From positions 1 to 64,000 of the forward strand of contig FWCC01000082.1 of NCBI GenBank assembly GCA_900169235.1: a DNA stretch of 64,000 nucleotides, written 5' to 3'. The DNA comes from Zarea fungicola. Its lineage: Eukaryota; Ascomycota; Sordariomycetes; Hypocreales; Cordycipitaceae. The notes beneath the pieces were generated by a model that did not search any database, was not told the origin of the DNA, and saw nothing but the letters and a program-made list of their open reading frames with translations. Shown piece by piece: positions 1-11,311 of the stretch (positions are counted from its first letter, which is position 1; each line of letters begins with the position of its first letter). The translations under genes were made by a program, and so were the position numbers.

Positions 1-129
1 TCTACTCTTGACGATACTTACAAGTGTACTGTTCGATATAACCTGACTTGCTTTAGAGCATACCCCAACTGTGACTTACGTCGATTAAGCCATCGTTACA
101 CCGACACACTGCTACTTGGTATCTGCTGC

Positions 130-267
130 TAAAGTGAAGTGGCGTAGCAAGCTGAATTAATTAATAAATTTGACTCTAATAATAATAATAATAAACTAAC
201 TAGCTCTAGAGGCAATTTAGAGGCTTTAGAGGCCACTAAAGGTAGCCCCACTTATTTTCCCCTTATA
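130..267 (-). repeat. 3' LTR of the Gypsy element (left copy)
   Basis: This 138-bp copy aligns without gaps to 8853-8990. I count 13-14 mismatches depending on where the edges are set. All but one are C/T or G/A transitions, as RIP would produce. It lies at the low-coordinate end and is the 3' LTR because the element reads on the minus strand. Its terminal TG has become TA (position 266), again a RIP-type change. The tetranucleotide CTGC just outside it (126-129) matches CTGC outside the other LTR (8991-8994), a candidate target-site duplication. Confidence 0.85.
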
Positions 268-1299
268 GAGCCACCACCTAACAAAATAGCAAAATACCAT
301 TCTCACAGTGCTCTTTATCTACTTTAGAATAAAATGCATTACCAAGTCCTAGCCTAAATGCCTATATATATATGTTTTCCTTAATACTCCTAAAGGTCCC
401 CTTTCCTAGCGTTATGGTAACCTTATATGCCATAAGTCCCTTAATAATGTTATAGTTTACTATGCCCACAGATTAGATTATTATGTCCTCTAGGTTCTCT
501 ATAATGTCCCCTATAGTCCTCCCTAAGCTCGCTATATCCTATATATTCAGTCACAGCGGCTATAAACGTGGTGGTTAAGATATATATGGTTTAAGGTTAT
601 TAATATAGATCTTATATATAGGTCCTTTTTTATATAACTAAAGGCTTAATACTTAGTAGGAAATAGGTAAAATAATCTTAATAACCTTAGAAAGCTAGCC
701 CTAAGATTTATAAAATTTCCCCTTTAGCTTATTGCCTTTATCTTATTTCTCTTATACCTATAATCTAATATAATATTAGATAGGCCTTTTAATATTATAT
801 TGCTTAGTAGCCATTATAATGGCCTCTATAATACTTACTCTTACCTCTAGCTACTAATTAATACTAAATAAGGATATACTTTAAAGAGCCTCTACTCCTA
901 AACCATTATCTATATATAAGTCTACTTCTAAAGGCGCCTTATCTAGGGCCTTATAATATTAAATAAATATCTTACAACCTAGCATAATTATAAATAGGGT
1001 AGTACTAAGCTTAGCTATATAATAATTATTAAGTAAAGCTAATATTTATAGGATGGCTTAAGGCTAGAATTTTAAGTTCACCCTATCTTACTCTATAGCC
1101 TATTTTATTACTTAGCCCTTAATAAGACATATATAGCGCTCTAGAAGGCCTATAGATTAAGGGTGTAAAACTAGCCTATAGGCTAAATGCGTACCATGCT
1201 TTTCACAAGTTACTATAAACTCTAGGTTAATAAAATAATTACCATTATTATAGTAGATTTTCTTTAGCTATCCTAACTTTAGAGCCTAGTTATCTTCCT

Positions 1300-1760
1300 A
1301 AGTTATAATAATAGCTTCTATATTAGCCTTCTTAATACCCTAGTATAGTATAAATTATAATAGGTAATCTATAGCTAGTAAAATATATATAACCCTATTC
1401 TTGCCTATTAGTGTAATTAGGCCTAGGAAATCCATTCCTACTATATCCTAGATGTCTAGGGTATATACCCTATATAAGGGCAAGCAAGGTAGTCTTAAAG
1501 CTACTTATTAATATACTAAATACAATTAGCAATATATTTTTATATTCTTAACTCTTATAGGCTAGAAAAACTTTCCCCTTAGGGACATTATTATAATAGG
1601 CAGTGTAAAATGTCCTTTACTATTATAGGCTTACTATAGAACCTTTAGAACCTCTTCTAGCAGAATATACTAGGCTAAAGATTCGTCTATCTCTAGGTAA
1701 TATAGGGTGTGGCCTACTAAGTGGTAAGCTAAAGCCTTCCTCCTAGTAAGCCTTCATAGA
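1300..1760 (-). pseudogene. Integrase remnant of the Gypsy element
   Basis: The minus strand shows a zinc-binding-like region (RKALAYHLVGHTLYYLE, then KGHF and LRGKVF). It is followed by the start of the catalytic core, with DIVGMDFLG and LLAIDY around the positions of the first catalytic Asp. Stops interrupt both parts. The order RT, RNase H, integrase places the element in Ty3/Gypsy rather than Ty1/Copia. Confidence 0.75.
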
Positions 1761-2059
1761 TATTTCAAGAGGCTCTCAATACCTAATAGAAGACATAATA
1801 AGACTAGGCCATACCATTCTAATACTATAATGGCTTCTAGATCCTAGGGTATTTAGATGTTAGAAACCAATAGTATAGGGCCGCCTACTAAAATAACCTT
1901 GTCCCTAGGGTCTAGTATAAGGTAGGCAGCCCCTTGTCTCTTTTAGTTAGTGATCTTCTTATATTATAGTCCTCTTTTACTTATAGTTCTAATATATTAA
2001 TTTATATAGGAGTCCTAATATAGTATTAATTTAACTAAATCCGCCCTTCTTTAAACCTC

Positions 2060-2290
2060 TAAAGCAGCCATCCTTAATTCATTTAGTAGTCTTAACATCC
2101 TATCCACTATTCCTATAATCTTTATAGTGTTTTATTAATATATATAGTATATTAGGTATTTAAAAAGGATATTAGCCTATTATACCACTTTACTATAAAT
2201 TTACTCCTAGTTTACTATAGAATTAACGATTCCTTTATAGTCGGTATAAATCAGGACCTTATATAGGGATATTAAGATAAGCTAGTTATA
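2060..2290 (-). pseudogene. RNase H / connection remnant of the Gypsy element
   Basis: The minus strand reads KVLIYTDYKGIVNSI, matching the RNase H core of fungal Gypsy elements (xYTDHxxxxxI). Further on it reads a degenerate form of the conserved segment that ends the connection domain before integrase. Frame and order agree with the RT relic above it and the integrase relic below it. Confidence 0.75.
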
Positions 2291-2819
2291 CTCTTTTAGG
2301 GCTCTTATAATAGCGAGTATCTCCTTTTTAGGCATAGTATATTATCTTTTTATATTATTAAACCTTTATAAAAGCTATATAATGATTCTTACCTCTAAAA
2401 AGTTCTTATTATTATAAACCATATTAACTAGTGTATTTTTAGACATCTAGAAGAGGATACCGCCTATAGCCTTATTTAATGTATTAGTTATAATATAGAA
2501 CTATTTACCTTCCTAGGCGCTAAAAGTAGCGTTCTTCTAAACACTCTAATAAATCTAAGATAACACTGCCTAAGTTTCTTTTATCTATATTAGCCTATAT
2601 TACTAAACTTCCTAGTATATAATAGAAACCCTGCCTTTTATAGTGCTCTTTAGTTATTACTTAAAGAAGGCATCTTTAATAAGCTATATAAGATCTACCC
2701 TTTTTAAAATAAACTTATATAGAAATAAGGTAAGGAGTAGTAGCCACTATATATTATTCTAATCTTAAGGTAGGTTTTTCTTAAAATATTTTTATAGGTT
2801 AGTAAATTTATTATAATAT

Positions 2820-3060
2820 TTCTATATAGGTTAGATATAGCTATCCTTTAAATAGAAACCTAGAGTTTTAACTTTATTATAGAAGAGCTTAGTTTTCTTA
2901 GGGCTTAACCTAATAAGAGCCTATTTAATATATAAGAAATAAAAATCTTATAAAAATATAAAATATAATTTAAAATCCTTTAAGGCCATATTATAATTAT
3001 CTATAAAAATAAATAAGGAAGTAAGGAGTTCTATATTATATCTTAAGATCAATGGTAGAG
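2820..3060 (-). pseudogene. Reverse transcriptase remnant of the Gypsy element
   Basis: Minus-strand translation gives a stop-interrupted fragment containing FIDN, at the place of the [FY]xDD catalytic motif. It is followed by the downstream RT segment with a readable SPKKTKLF and KVKTLGFYL, typical of Ty3/Gypsy RT ahead of RNase H. Several TAG/TAA codons sit where Gln or Trp codons are expected, as C-to-T changes would make. This is only a relic and carries no activity. Confidence 0.75.
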
Positions 3061-6000
3061 ATAACTTATTATTAAAATATAAATAACTAAATATAGTATT
3101 ACTAAACCTTATATATATAGCTAGGGAGCCTATTAAACCTTAGGCTATATTGGTATACTAGAATATAGTATTAGGGGCTAAGAATATTCTTAGTGGTGTT
3201 GTGAGTATTTAAAGAACCTTATTCTAGGCGGTATAGTATCCTTATTTAGGGGAATATAATGCTTAATTAGATCTATAGTATGAATTTTAGAAATATTCTT
3301 AATAAAGTAGTGGCGGTATTAATAATATAGCTCTATTACCTAGTACTATTAAGCCAATGTCTTAGCGTAAGGGCTAATGCTAATTCTAGAGTTTTTAAAC
3401 TAAGAAACCATAGATTCTCAATTTCCTACTAGTAAATAGCCTTTTTAGTATAATTTCTAAAAAGCCTAGGGGTACCCCTTAATTTTTAAATTCCCTATAT
3501 AAATTAAGGTTTTAAGGTCTTTTTTCTTATTATAGTTGGTTTTTAGGTAGGCATTTTTAGCTAAGGTAGAAATCTTAGAATTGGTTTTATTTTCTAAGCT
3601 TAATCTTTATAGTGAAAATTTTCTAAGTAATAAATCTAGTAGAGAAATATTATAGCCTCTATTTGGTTTGTCTTATATTTCCGCTATATTGAATCTAGCC
3701 CTAGTATCTAGTATAGGACCTAGACCAGGAGCAGCCCCCCCAATATCCCTAGGATCCCCAGCAGGACCCCTAGCAGACAGTTCCCCAGTAATAGCAAGTA
3801 GGGTTCTGTCTATTTTAGCCTATTCGCCCATTATAGCAAATAAAGCTAGCCATAGTATAAAATCGTCAAGCAGTAGGTTTACTATATATATAGAAATGGC
3901 TTTAGGGGCTATTAAGAGCCTAGAGGTGTCGTTAAGAATAGTCTAATATCACAGGGCCGCCAGTCTTCTATCTAATTAGTCCTAAATAGCACTATTAGCC
4001 AAATAGGTAGTTTTCTATGCCCACTTATTATAACAGTGTTAAGGGTTTTACATAAAAGCTAACTAAATATAATTTACCTAGGCTAGGGAGGAGCTATAAG
4101 CAATATTAGTAATGTTTCTTAGGCCTTTAGGGGTTAAGAAATAAGGCTAGAATAATATAAATAGTAAAAATAAAGCTAGAGATACTATAAAGCGCAAAAC
4201 CTTATATCCTATACCTTTTAGAGCTTCTTTAGTTAATATAAAAGCTAAAATTAAGGCTAAAGATAATTAAAATAATAAAAATAAGCCTAAAGTTAATAGA
4301 ATAAACATAGATAGAGCTATAAATAATAAAAACGCATTTAGAGATAATAAAAACCCCCTATATAATAATATAAATAATAGAAACACAGCCCTAAATAAAA
4401 ATTCTATAGGGGCAAAGATCTAGTGCTAGCCAGCTGGTAGCTTAGCCATAGCTAAACTTCTCAAGTAAAGAAATAATAAGCCCTTTAAGAACGGAATTTA
4501 AAGTATAGTAAGAGAAAGCGAATTATTTTCTAAGGCCAAGGAGTAGGTAGAATATATATTTACATTATTATATATTGCTTGCACTAGGGTATCTAATACA
4601 GTTAGATTAGAGGTTAGGTCTTACTTGGTTTAAAAATCATTATTTAAGGTATTTACCTTATTTTTATTTAAATATATATATTTATTTATTTAAAGAGGTC
4701 TAAGAGGGGGATTATATCTAGCATCACAATAATCCACCCTCAATCTTTTCCTAACTCTATATCTAAATCTACTAAATCCACCAGGTTTCCTATCACTTTA
4801 TCTAGTTCCTCTAAAATAGGCCCATCATCCTCCACGTATTCTACATTATCCTTATTATCCTCTATAGTAGCTAGCTTCTTAGTTAATCTAAGACACTCTA
4901 TTATAAACAAACTAAGGCATAGGTAAATAAGCAAGGTTTATAAAGTACCTCCTACCCTAGTAATAGTAATAGTCTCACTATAATAATCTTTAATAGCTCT
5001 TATATATCTTAACTAGGGTTTTTTAACTAATAAATCCCATTTACTAAAGCAGGTAACCACTAAAGCTTACACCTAGGCATAAATTTCGCCTATAACCATA
5101 TCTAAGATTATAACCTTATTTATAATCTAGATTATACTATTTACTATAGTTATAGGTTTTACCCTCTTTACCCCTAATATAGCTATTACTAATAATAAAT
5201 TCTTAATTAGATATTATATTACTAGGTTCACTCTACTCCTATTATTAAGTAAGATAGCTTTACACTTAGAGCTATTAATATACCTATAAATATAGCCTAA
5301 AGTATTTATAACCGCTTTTTTAGGTAAAGTAATATTATACTAGATAATACTATAGGTACCTATATTAGAATACTATAAAACCTCCTCTTTTATCTAAGCT
5401 TTATAGGGTAAACCATTAATTACATTTCCTATATACCTATTAAACTTCTATTAGCCTTTTTAGGATCTTAGGTAATTATAATATTATATAAGCTATAAGA
5501 TCTTAAAATAAATAATAGGTAAAATCTAAAGAAGCTATAGAATGTTAATTTTTACCTTAGTATCCTTTAAAGCCTCTTTAATATTAAAATTATTAACTTA
5601 ATACTCTATAGTGGCATATATTTTTTCTAATTTATATTACTTCTTTAGAGTTAGCTATAGCTTCCTAGTTTGTCCTAGAATCTCTACCAGAACCTTATAA
5701 TTAAGATGAGATCTTAAGGCTTTAACAATGGTGGGGAATAGAGAGGCGAAATCTGGTGTAGAAGCGGCCTTTTCTAGTACCCTTAGCCAGGCTTATAATG
5801 TATCTAGTATCTTTAATTCCTTTTCTATAAAGGGGACCTAGGGTAGCAACTAAGGACCACTCCTAATAGTTAATTCTAATATTATAATATCTTTATAGGC
5901 TTTAGGCAAAAAAGCCTTATTTATAATTTCTTTTACTAAAGGGGTTAGGAAAGAAACCTTCTTACTAGCTTAAGGCTCCTTTTAAACTACCTTTAAGATC

Positions 6001-8852
6001 TTATTAGGGATTTTTAGTATCTCCTTTACTATAGTGCCCTAGGATTAAGTAGCTACTAGCGAGGCAATATTAACTATATTTTAATGCTCCCTAGATTTCT
6101 ATATAGACTTAATAGACCTATAAATAGGACTCTCTAGGGACCCACTATCCCCTAGATTTACCTTAGATCTAAAATAATATTATAGAAGGGGATGGGTTAA
6201 GTCCTATAATGTGGCTAAGTGTACTAAATTAACACTTTATACCTAGTTATAGTATAGGAAAGTAGCCCTTTCCTCCTTTATCTCTTAGCTATAGGTGTAC
6301 TAGTGTTCCTTGTTGGCTTTAAGTATAGACCTATTATTTTATGCTTTTATTAGACAGCTATAGGCTTTATAACCCTATAGACTATACCTAAAATACTATA
6401 TTAAATCAAGATTCTTAAGGTTAGCTTATTAAGTATTGCTTTAATTTAAGTTATAGCTCCCCCTTTACTAGTAGTTATTTGTCTAATTTAGTCTTAGCCT
6501 ATAGTTATTATAACCTTATTAGTAAGCTAAGTTATTTGCTACTTGGTTTACTATAGTTTAGAAATCCCTTAATATTTACTATAGTAATTAGGTAACTTTA
6601 GAGATAGAGGCTAGGATACCCTTAATATCCTTATCTTTATGTCTCTAGATAATTAATTTACTAGTGGTGACTAAATATTCTATTAGCTATTCCTAGACCT
6701 TAATGAGAGAAAGATCCTTACTAGTATAACTGCTTCTAAACTTTCTAGCTATACTTAGTTAGTCTACTAGACGAACTTAGAGACTAGAATCTATCTTACT
6801 ATCTACTAAGTTCTTAATTATATTTATTAAAAGTACTAGGCAGGAAGTATAAGGCAATTTAGTATAGAGTTACTTTACTTATTTAATATAGCCTCTTAAA
6901 TCTTCTTTAGTATTTCTTTAGAAATAATAAGCCTCTATTATTAATATTATTTCTTAGGCTATATCTTCTTTATTAAACTAGTGTAGAAAAGCTTCCTTAG
7001 TGTCGCTCTATAGAGCATCTTTATACTGATTTTTAAAATCTATTAACTAGTATTTTGCCTTGCCTTTTAAACCTACCTAAAAAACATAGAGTAGGATTTT
7101 CTATATAGTAGTATTTCTATCTTACTTAGCATCCTTTCTATATGCCATTAAAATATAGGTTAGGTAGTTTTTAAGATATTTCTTAGGGCAACCATCCCTA
7201 AGGCTCTTAAACTATAGTAGTAAAATAGCCACGCCTAAATATTAGAACCTAAGTATTTTTAGAGATCTTAGTAAATTAATTATATAAGCCTATAAAATAT
7301 ATAGCCTTTAAAACTATTAATAAAAGTTCTTAAGGCCTAGGGAGTTATTCTAATAATATAAATAAACTAGTAATAAAGCTTAAGAATCCCTTAGTATATT
7401 TATAAATAGACTAGAGTCTAATAATAAAGAGAATATATTAGTAATATTTCTATAATATAGAGCCTTAAATAATATTATATTTATTAATAAATAGTAGGTA
7501 GAGGTAATATAGGGCTAAGAATAAATAGAGAGCTAGAATCTAGGGTAATAATCACTAGAAGTAGAGAGCAAATAGAGTTAGAGCTCTTAATCTAGAAATA
7601 CAAATAAAGTTATAAGCCTAAATAGGGATCTATTATTTAACCTAATAATACCTTAAGGAAGTCTAGTATACTTAGTAAAAACCAATAGCTAAAGGCTACC
7701 TGATTTTCTAGCTAATAATCTAGACCCTTTATAATAAATAGACTAGTATTAAAGATAGGGTTAAAAAGGATAGTAAAGCTAATAATAGAGATAGACTTTA
7801 GATAGTATACTAGTATTTTTAATAAGAACCATAGCTCCTAACTATAGTTATAATGCTTTTTATTAGTATTATAGATAATTAAGGATAAATAAATAAAATA
7901 ATAATAATAACCTCTAAATAAGGGTAGAAAAGCTTTTATAATATAATAATAGCAATAATAAAAAATAAACTTAATAATAAAAGGGGGCTAAATTGGTTTT
8001 ATTGGCCTCCTAATAATACCTTCCTTAGATGGTAGGCAGCCTTACTAAATATTATAGCTAAAAAGCAGCGCCTCTTGCCTTAAAGTTTTAAAGTTAAAAA
8101 CTTCTAATTTCTAGTTTCCTATTATATAGAATTAAGCCTAAATTTAAGAAGTTTCAATTAGGGTCTTTTTTCATATTATTAGGGGATTTTTAAGGGGCTA
8201 TCCTATAGCTAAGAAAAATACCACTTTAAGCTTATATTCTTAGCATAGGTTTTTTAAGATAATTTTTCTATATAAATAAATAAATAGAAAAATATTATAC
8301 CCTATAGATTATTATCTAGGTATTCTATCCTTAAGGCCATCTACCTATAGTAACTACCTTAGGCCTAATTCTAAGGCTATTCCCCTAAATAGCCCTCTAA
8401 TACCTAGTCTAGACCCCTTTTAGGGTTAATTTAGTAGTAATAAGTCGCTTTTAGCCCCTTTTCCTAGCATAGTAGTAGTAGGCTAACTTAGTATAATTCT
8501 AGTAAGAGATAGGGCAATAGCTATATAGAGGCGATATTAATAGGGCGTAATAAGCTTTCTTATATCTAGTCCTACAGTCCTAGTGGCATCTATAGAGCCA
8601 AATCTTATCTAATTATGCCTATAGGCATACTAACTATAGCTAGTTAACTTTTTATAGAATAATATTATAATAAGTTAAAGGTTTATTAGGCGTCCTATAG
8701 TCCACTAAATTCAAGGTGGTGCAACCGTAGTTGCTAATAATTTAGAGGGGGTTCATAGTTAAATGCAGAGGGTAAAATTGTGGTTAGAGAATGGTGCAAA
8801 TTCAAGGGCTTTCTAGAGATAAAGTCTAGAAACATCCTAGTCTTATCACCAT

Positions 8853-8990
8853 TAAAGTGAAGTAGCGCAGTAAGCTAAATTAATTAATAAATTTGACTCT
8901 AATAATGATGATAATAAACTAACTAGCTCCAGAGGCAATTTAGAGGCTTTGGAGGCCACCAACGGTGGCCCCACTCATTTTCCCCTTACA
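8853..8990 (-). repeat. 5' LTR of the Gypsy element (right copy)
   Basis: This is the less mutated partner of 130-267. On the minus strand it starts TGTAAGGGG, a normal LTR beginning, and is followed one base later by TGGTGATAAG, which may be the remnant of a primer-binding site. It retains more G/C than the left copy. The boundary with non-transposon DNA at 8990/8991 is abrupt, because base composition returns to normal gene-like DNA immediately. Confidence 0.85.
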
Positions 8991-9396
8991 CTGCCCACTG
9001 ACGCTCAATCGAATCGAAGCACGCAGTTCCAAACCGGTGATTCATGTTGGGGATTGAAAAAAGAAACCCCAGCATTATTTGTCTTTCTTCGATTGTGTAT
9101 TTCTTCATAGACAGCACGGCTTTCTCTTACTACTTACAAAACCAAACACATCTTCGGTTACGGTCATTACATTAGTGCGCTCATGACTACATATTGGTAC
9201 ACCGATGGAGCAAGTCGGCATGCAAATTCATGTGAATTGAAAATTCCCGCTCGTGGGGATAGTTTTTCATTAGCTATGCAGATTTTATAGCCATCATGTC
9301 ATTTCTCATTAGTTATACGCCTCTCTGGGAGACTAGGATCTATCAAACTATGTGCCTGCCCATTTTGTACCGTCATGTCCAATTCATTTGCTTCCA

Positions 9397-11236
9397 TCAA
9401 AAAGTATCGCGGACTTTGACTGGCACGGCGCCAATATCGCTTGCTGAATCGTCATCAAAGGGATTTTGTTGAGGATGCGCCTGCAAGTCCTGACGGTGAA
9501 CCTCTGACCCTGTTTTATTTTGATTGTCGCGCAGCTCCCAGCTACCTATGCGCTCATGCGCATGGCCACCGCTACCGTACTGCACATCCTGGTCATCTGG
9601 CTTCTTCTCTGCGCCGCGACCATGGCTGCCTCTGCCTGCTCTCCGCTGCAATCGAAAGCCCCCCAAACCGCAGAGAGCAAGGCTGCCGATGGCAATGATG
9701 GCGCCCATAATCAGAGCGCCAATGACGCCAGCCACAGCAGGCTTCATATGTGACCCTCCTCCGTTATTCTGGCCCTTGCTGCCACTCGAGAGCACGTTCT
9801 GGCACCAAACGGCTGCAGCTCCCGGCTTGCACACCTGGCACCAGTCCGCAGCATCCTTGCCCCGCGCATTCATCTTGTCCATAAACGCCAGATACGGAAT
9901 ACTGCGTCCATCGACTCCAGACCCAAACAGCGAATACACCTGAAACGCGTCGGTCGCGTCCGCCGTCGCGCGGTAGAGGAACCGCACACTCAAATCAGTC
10001 GGCTTGGGAAATTTGCTGGCATCCCTAGCGTCTTGGCCGATGAGCTCAAACACAATGGCCGCTCCCGGCGCTGTGACATTTCCCAGGGGCGTGGACAGCA
10101 CATTGTCGCGGGAGAGCAGGCCGGCAATGGAGAAGAAGGCCATGAGCGGCTGGAACGAGCCAAATAAGAGCGTCAGCTGGCGCGATTGGTCTCCCGCGGT
10201 GGTGCTGCTGTTTGCATTGTACGCCATTTGCTGGGCGACTTGCGCGGCCAGGGTGCGTCCGGCGATGCTGAGGGCGATGCTCGCCGTGTCGTTGGCGGTG
10301 CTCGAGCCCGGATCTGACTTGGCGCGCTCCATGGTAAAGGCGTCCCCTGCGAGCCGGGCGAGCGTCGCATTGGCAACATTTCGCAGGCTGGCGGAAACGG
10401 TGGCGTTGCGGGTGTACTCGTACTGGACGAGGTTGTAAATGTCGTAGGCGTTGAAAAAGTTGGCGTCGGCGGCATAAAGCATGCCCTCGAGAGGACCACC
10501 CGAGGCGAAGAGCTGCGTGTAAAAGTCGGTACTTTGCTGCGCGGCGTCTTTGAGCGTCGGGTTCGTTGTAAGGTTTGTGGTTGAGGCGCTCTGCCATGCA
10601 GGACAGCCGACATGGCCTTGGATGCTGGTCCTCTAGTGTTAGTGACACTGCATTAGCAAGGGTACCAGAACAGGTGTAGGCTCACCCTATCGAGCTTGCG
10701 TCCGTCATCGGCAGAGTCTGGATCTGGGGATACTGGTAGCCATTGAGAGGGTAACTGGTCGTGTTGCTGGATCCCCCGACATGGTTCTCAGCGAGGGTCT
10801 GGCCACCTGCAGCAGCATTCAAAGCCTTGTCGTTGGGCGGATAAAGACCCTGCATAAAGGCTACAGCACCACCGGCCACCCACGAGTCCGTCTGCGAAAG
10901 GATTCTCAGCTGCGCATTATCAAGAGCATTCTGGGACAGATTCTGGATCGGTGCGCCGGTCTCTGAGCCATTCTTGGCCGCCGAGGGGTTCAAGTAGCGC
11001 TCGCGAAAGGCACTGCCCTGGCGGTAGAGCTGCTGGGCACCATCGGGCGTGAGGACGGGGTTCTTGTTGAGGAGAAAGGGAGTTGTCTCGCCATGGTTGA
11101 TGAATGCGATGGCAGACCAGACTTTGGAGCTTGTACTCGTCTTGGGATTGGATTTGCCATCCTGCTGGGCCCAAACAGTACTGGAAGCAAAGACAGTGAG
11201 GAGGAATTGGAGGAGCAGAGAGTTTGGCGGGGTCAT
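9397..11236 (-). CDS. Membrane-anchored histidine-phosphatase-like protein
   Basis: Two exons (11236-10686, 10630-9397) joined by a 55-bp intron (GTGAGC...AG, phase kept) give 594 residues. The start is the ATG opening a signal peptide (MTPPNSLLLQFLLTVFASSTVWA). An upstream extension in the same frame lacks a better start. The mature part resembles the histidine acid phosphatase superfamily, with NHGETTP near residue 50 where active enzymes have RHGxRxP, then PDGAQQLYRQG. Many NxS/T sites precede one transmembrane helix (about AVAGVIGALIMGAIIAIG) and a charged cytoplasmic tail of roughly 85 residues. The two active-site arginines appear replaced, so it may be a non-catalytic cell-surface protein. 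Neighbours give no functional hint. The acceptor site is chosen by frame and could shift by a few bases. Confidence 0.8.
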
Positions 11237-11311
11237 TTTATTCGGTAGGTTGGTGATGGTGATCTGCCGCTCAACGATAAAATTGGGACAAGGATTGGAG
11301 ATCTCGGTCAC

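Larger units (their letters stand above)
130..8990 (-). mobile_element. RIP-degraded Ty3/Gypsy LTR retrotransposon
   Basis: An 8.9-kb AT-rich block with almost no long ORF lies between two 138-bp direct repeats. Read on the minus strand it still gives recognisable pol fragments in Ty3/Gypsy order: reverse transcriptase, RNase H, then integrase. All are riddled with stop codons. CA and TG dinucleotides are almost absent from the interior while TA is very common, which is the footprint of RIP (C to T at CpA on both strands). The repeats read TG... at the 5' end on the minus strand, and a TGG triplet one base inside the 5' LTR fits a tRNA primer-binding site. The block is non-functional. The gag part (roughly 4.5-8.5 kb) is too decayed to read. 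Confidence 0.9.

Noticed and set aside
3668..3946. 92-codon plus-strand ORF, Pro/Ser-rich
   Set aside because: It lies inside the RIP-mutated Gypsy element, antisense to its pol direction, with low-complexity sequence and no family match.
9441..10648. Several plus- and minus-strand ORFs over the histidine-phosphatase-like gene
   Set aside because: Frame shadows of exon 2; none has domain content or splice support.
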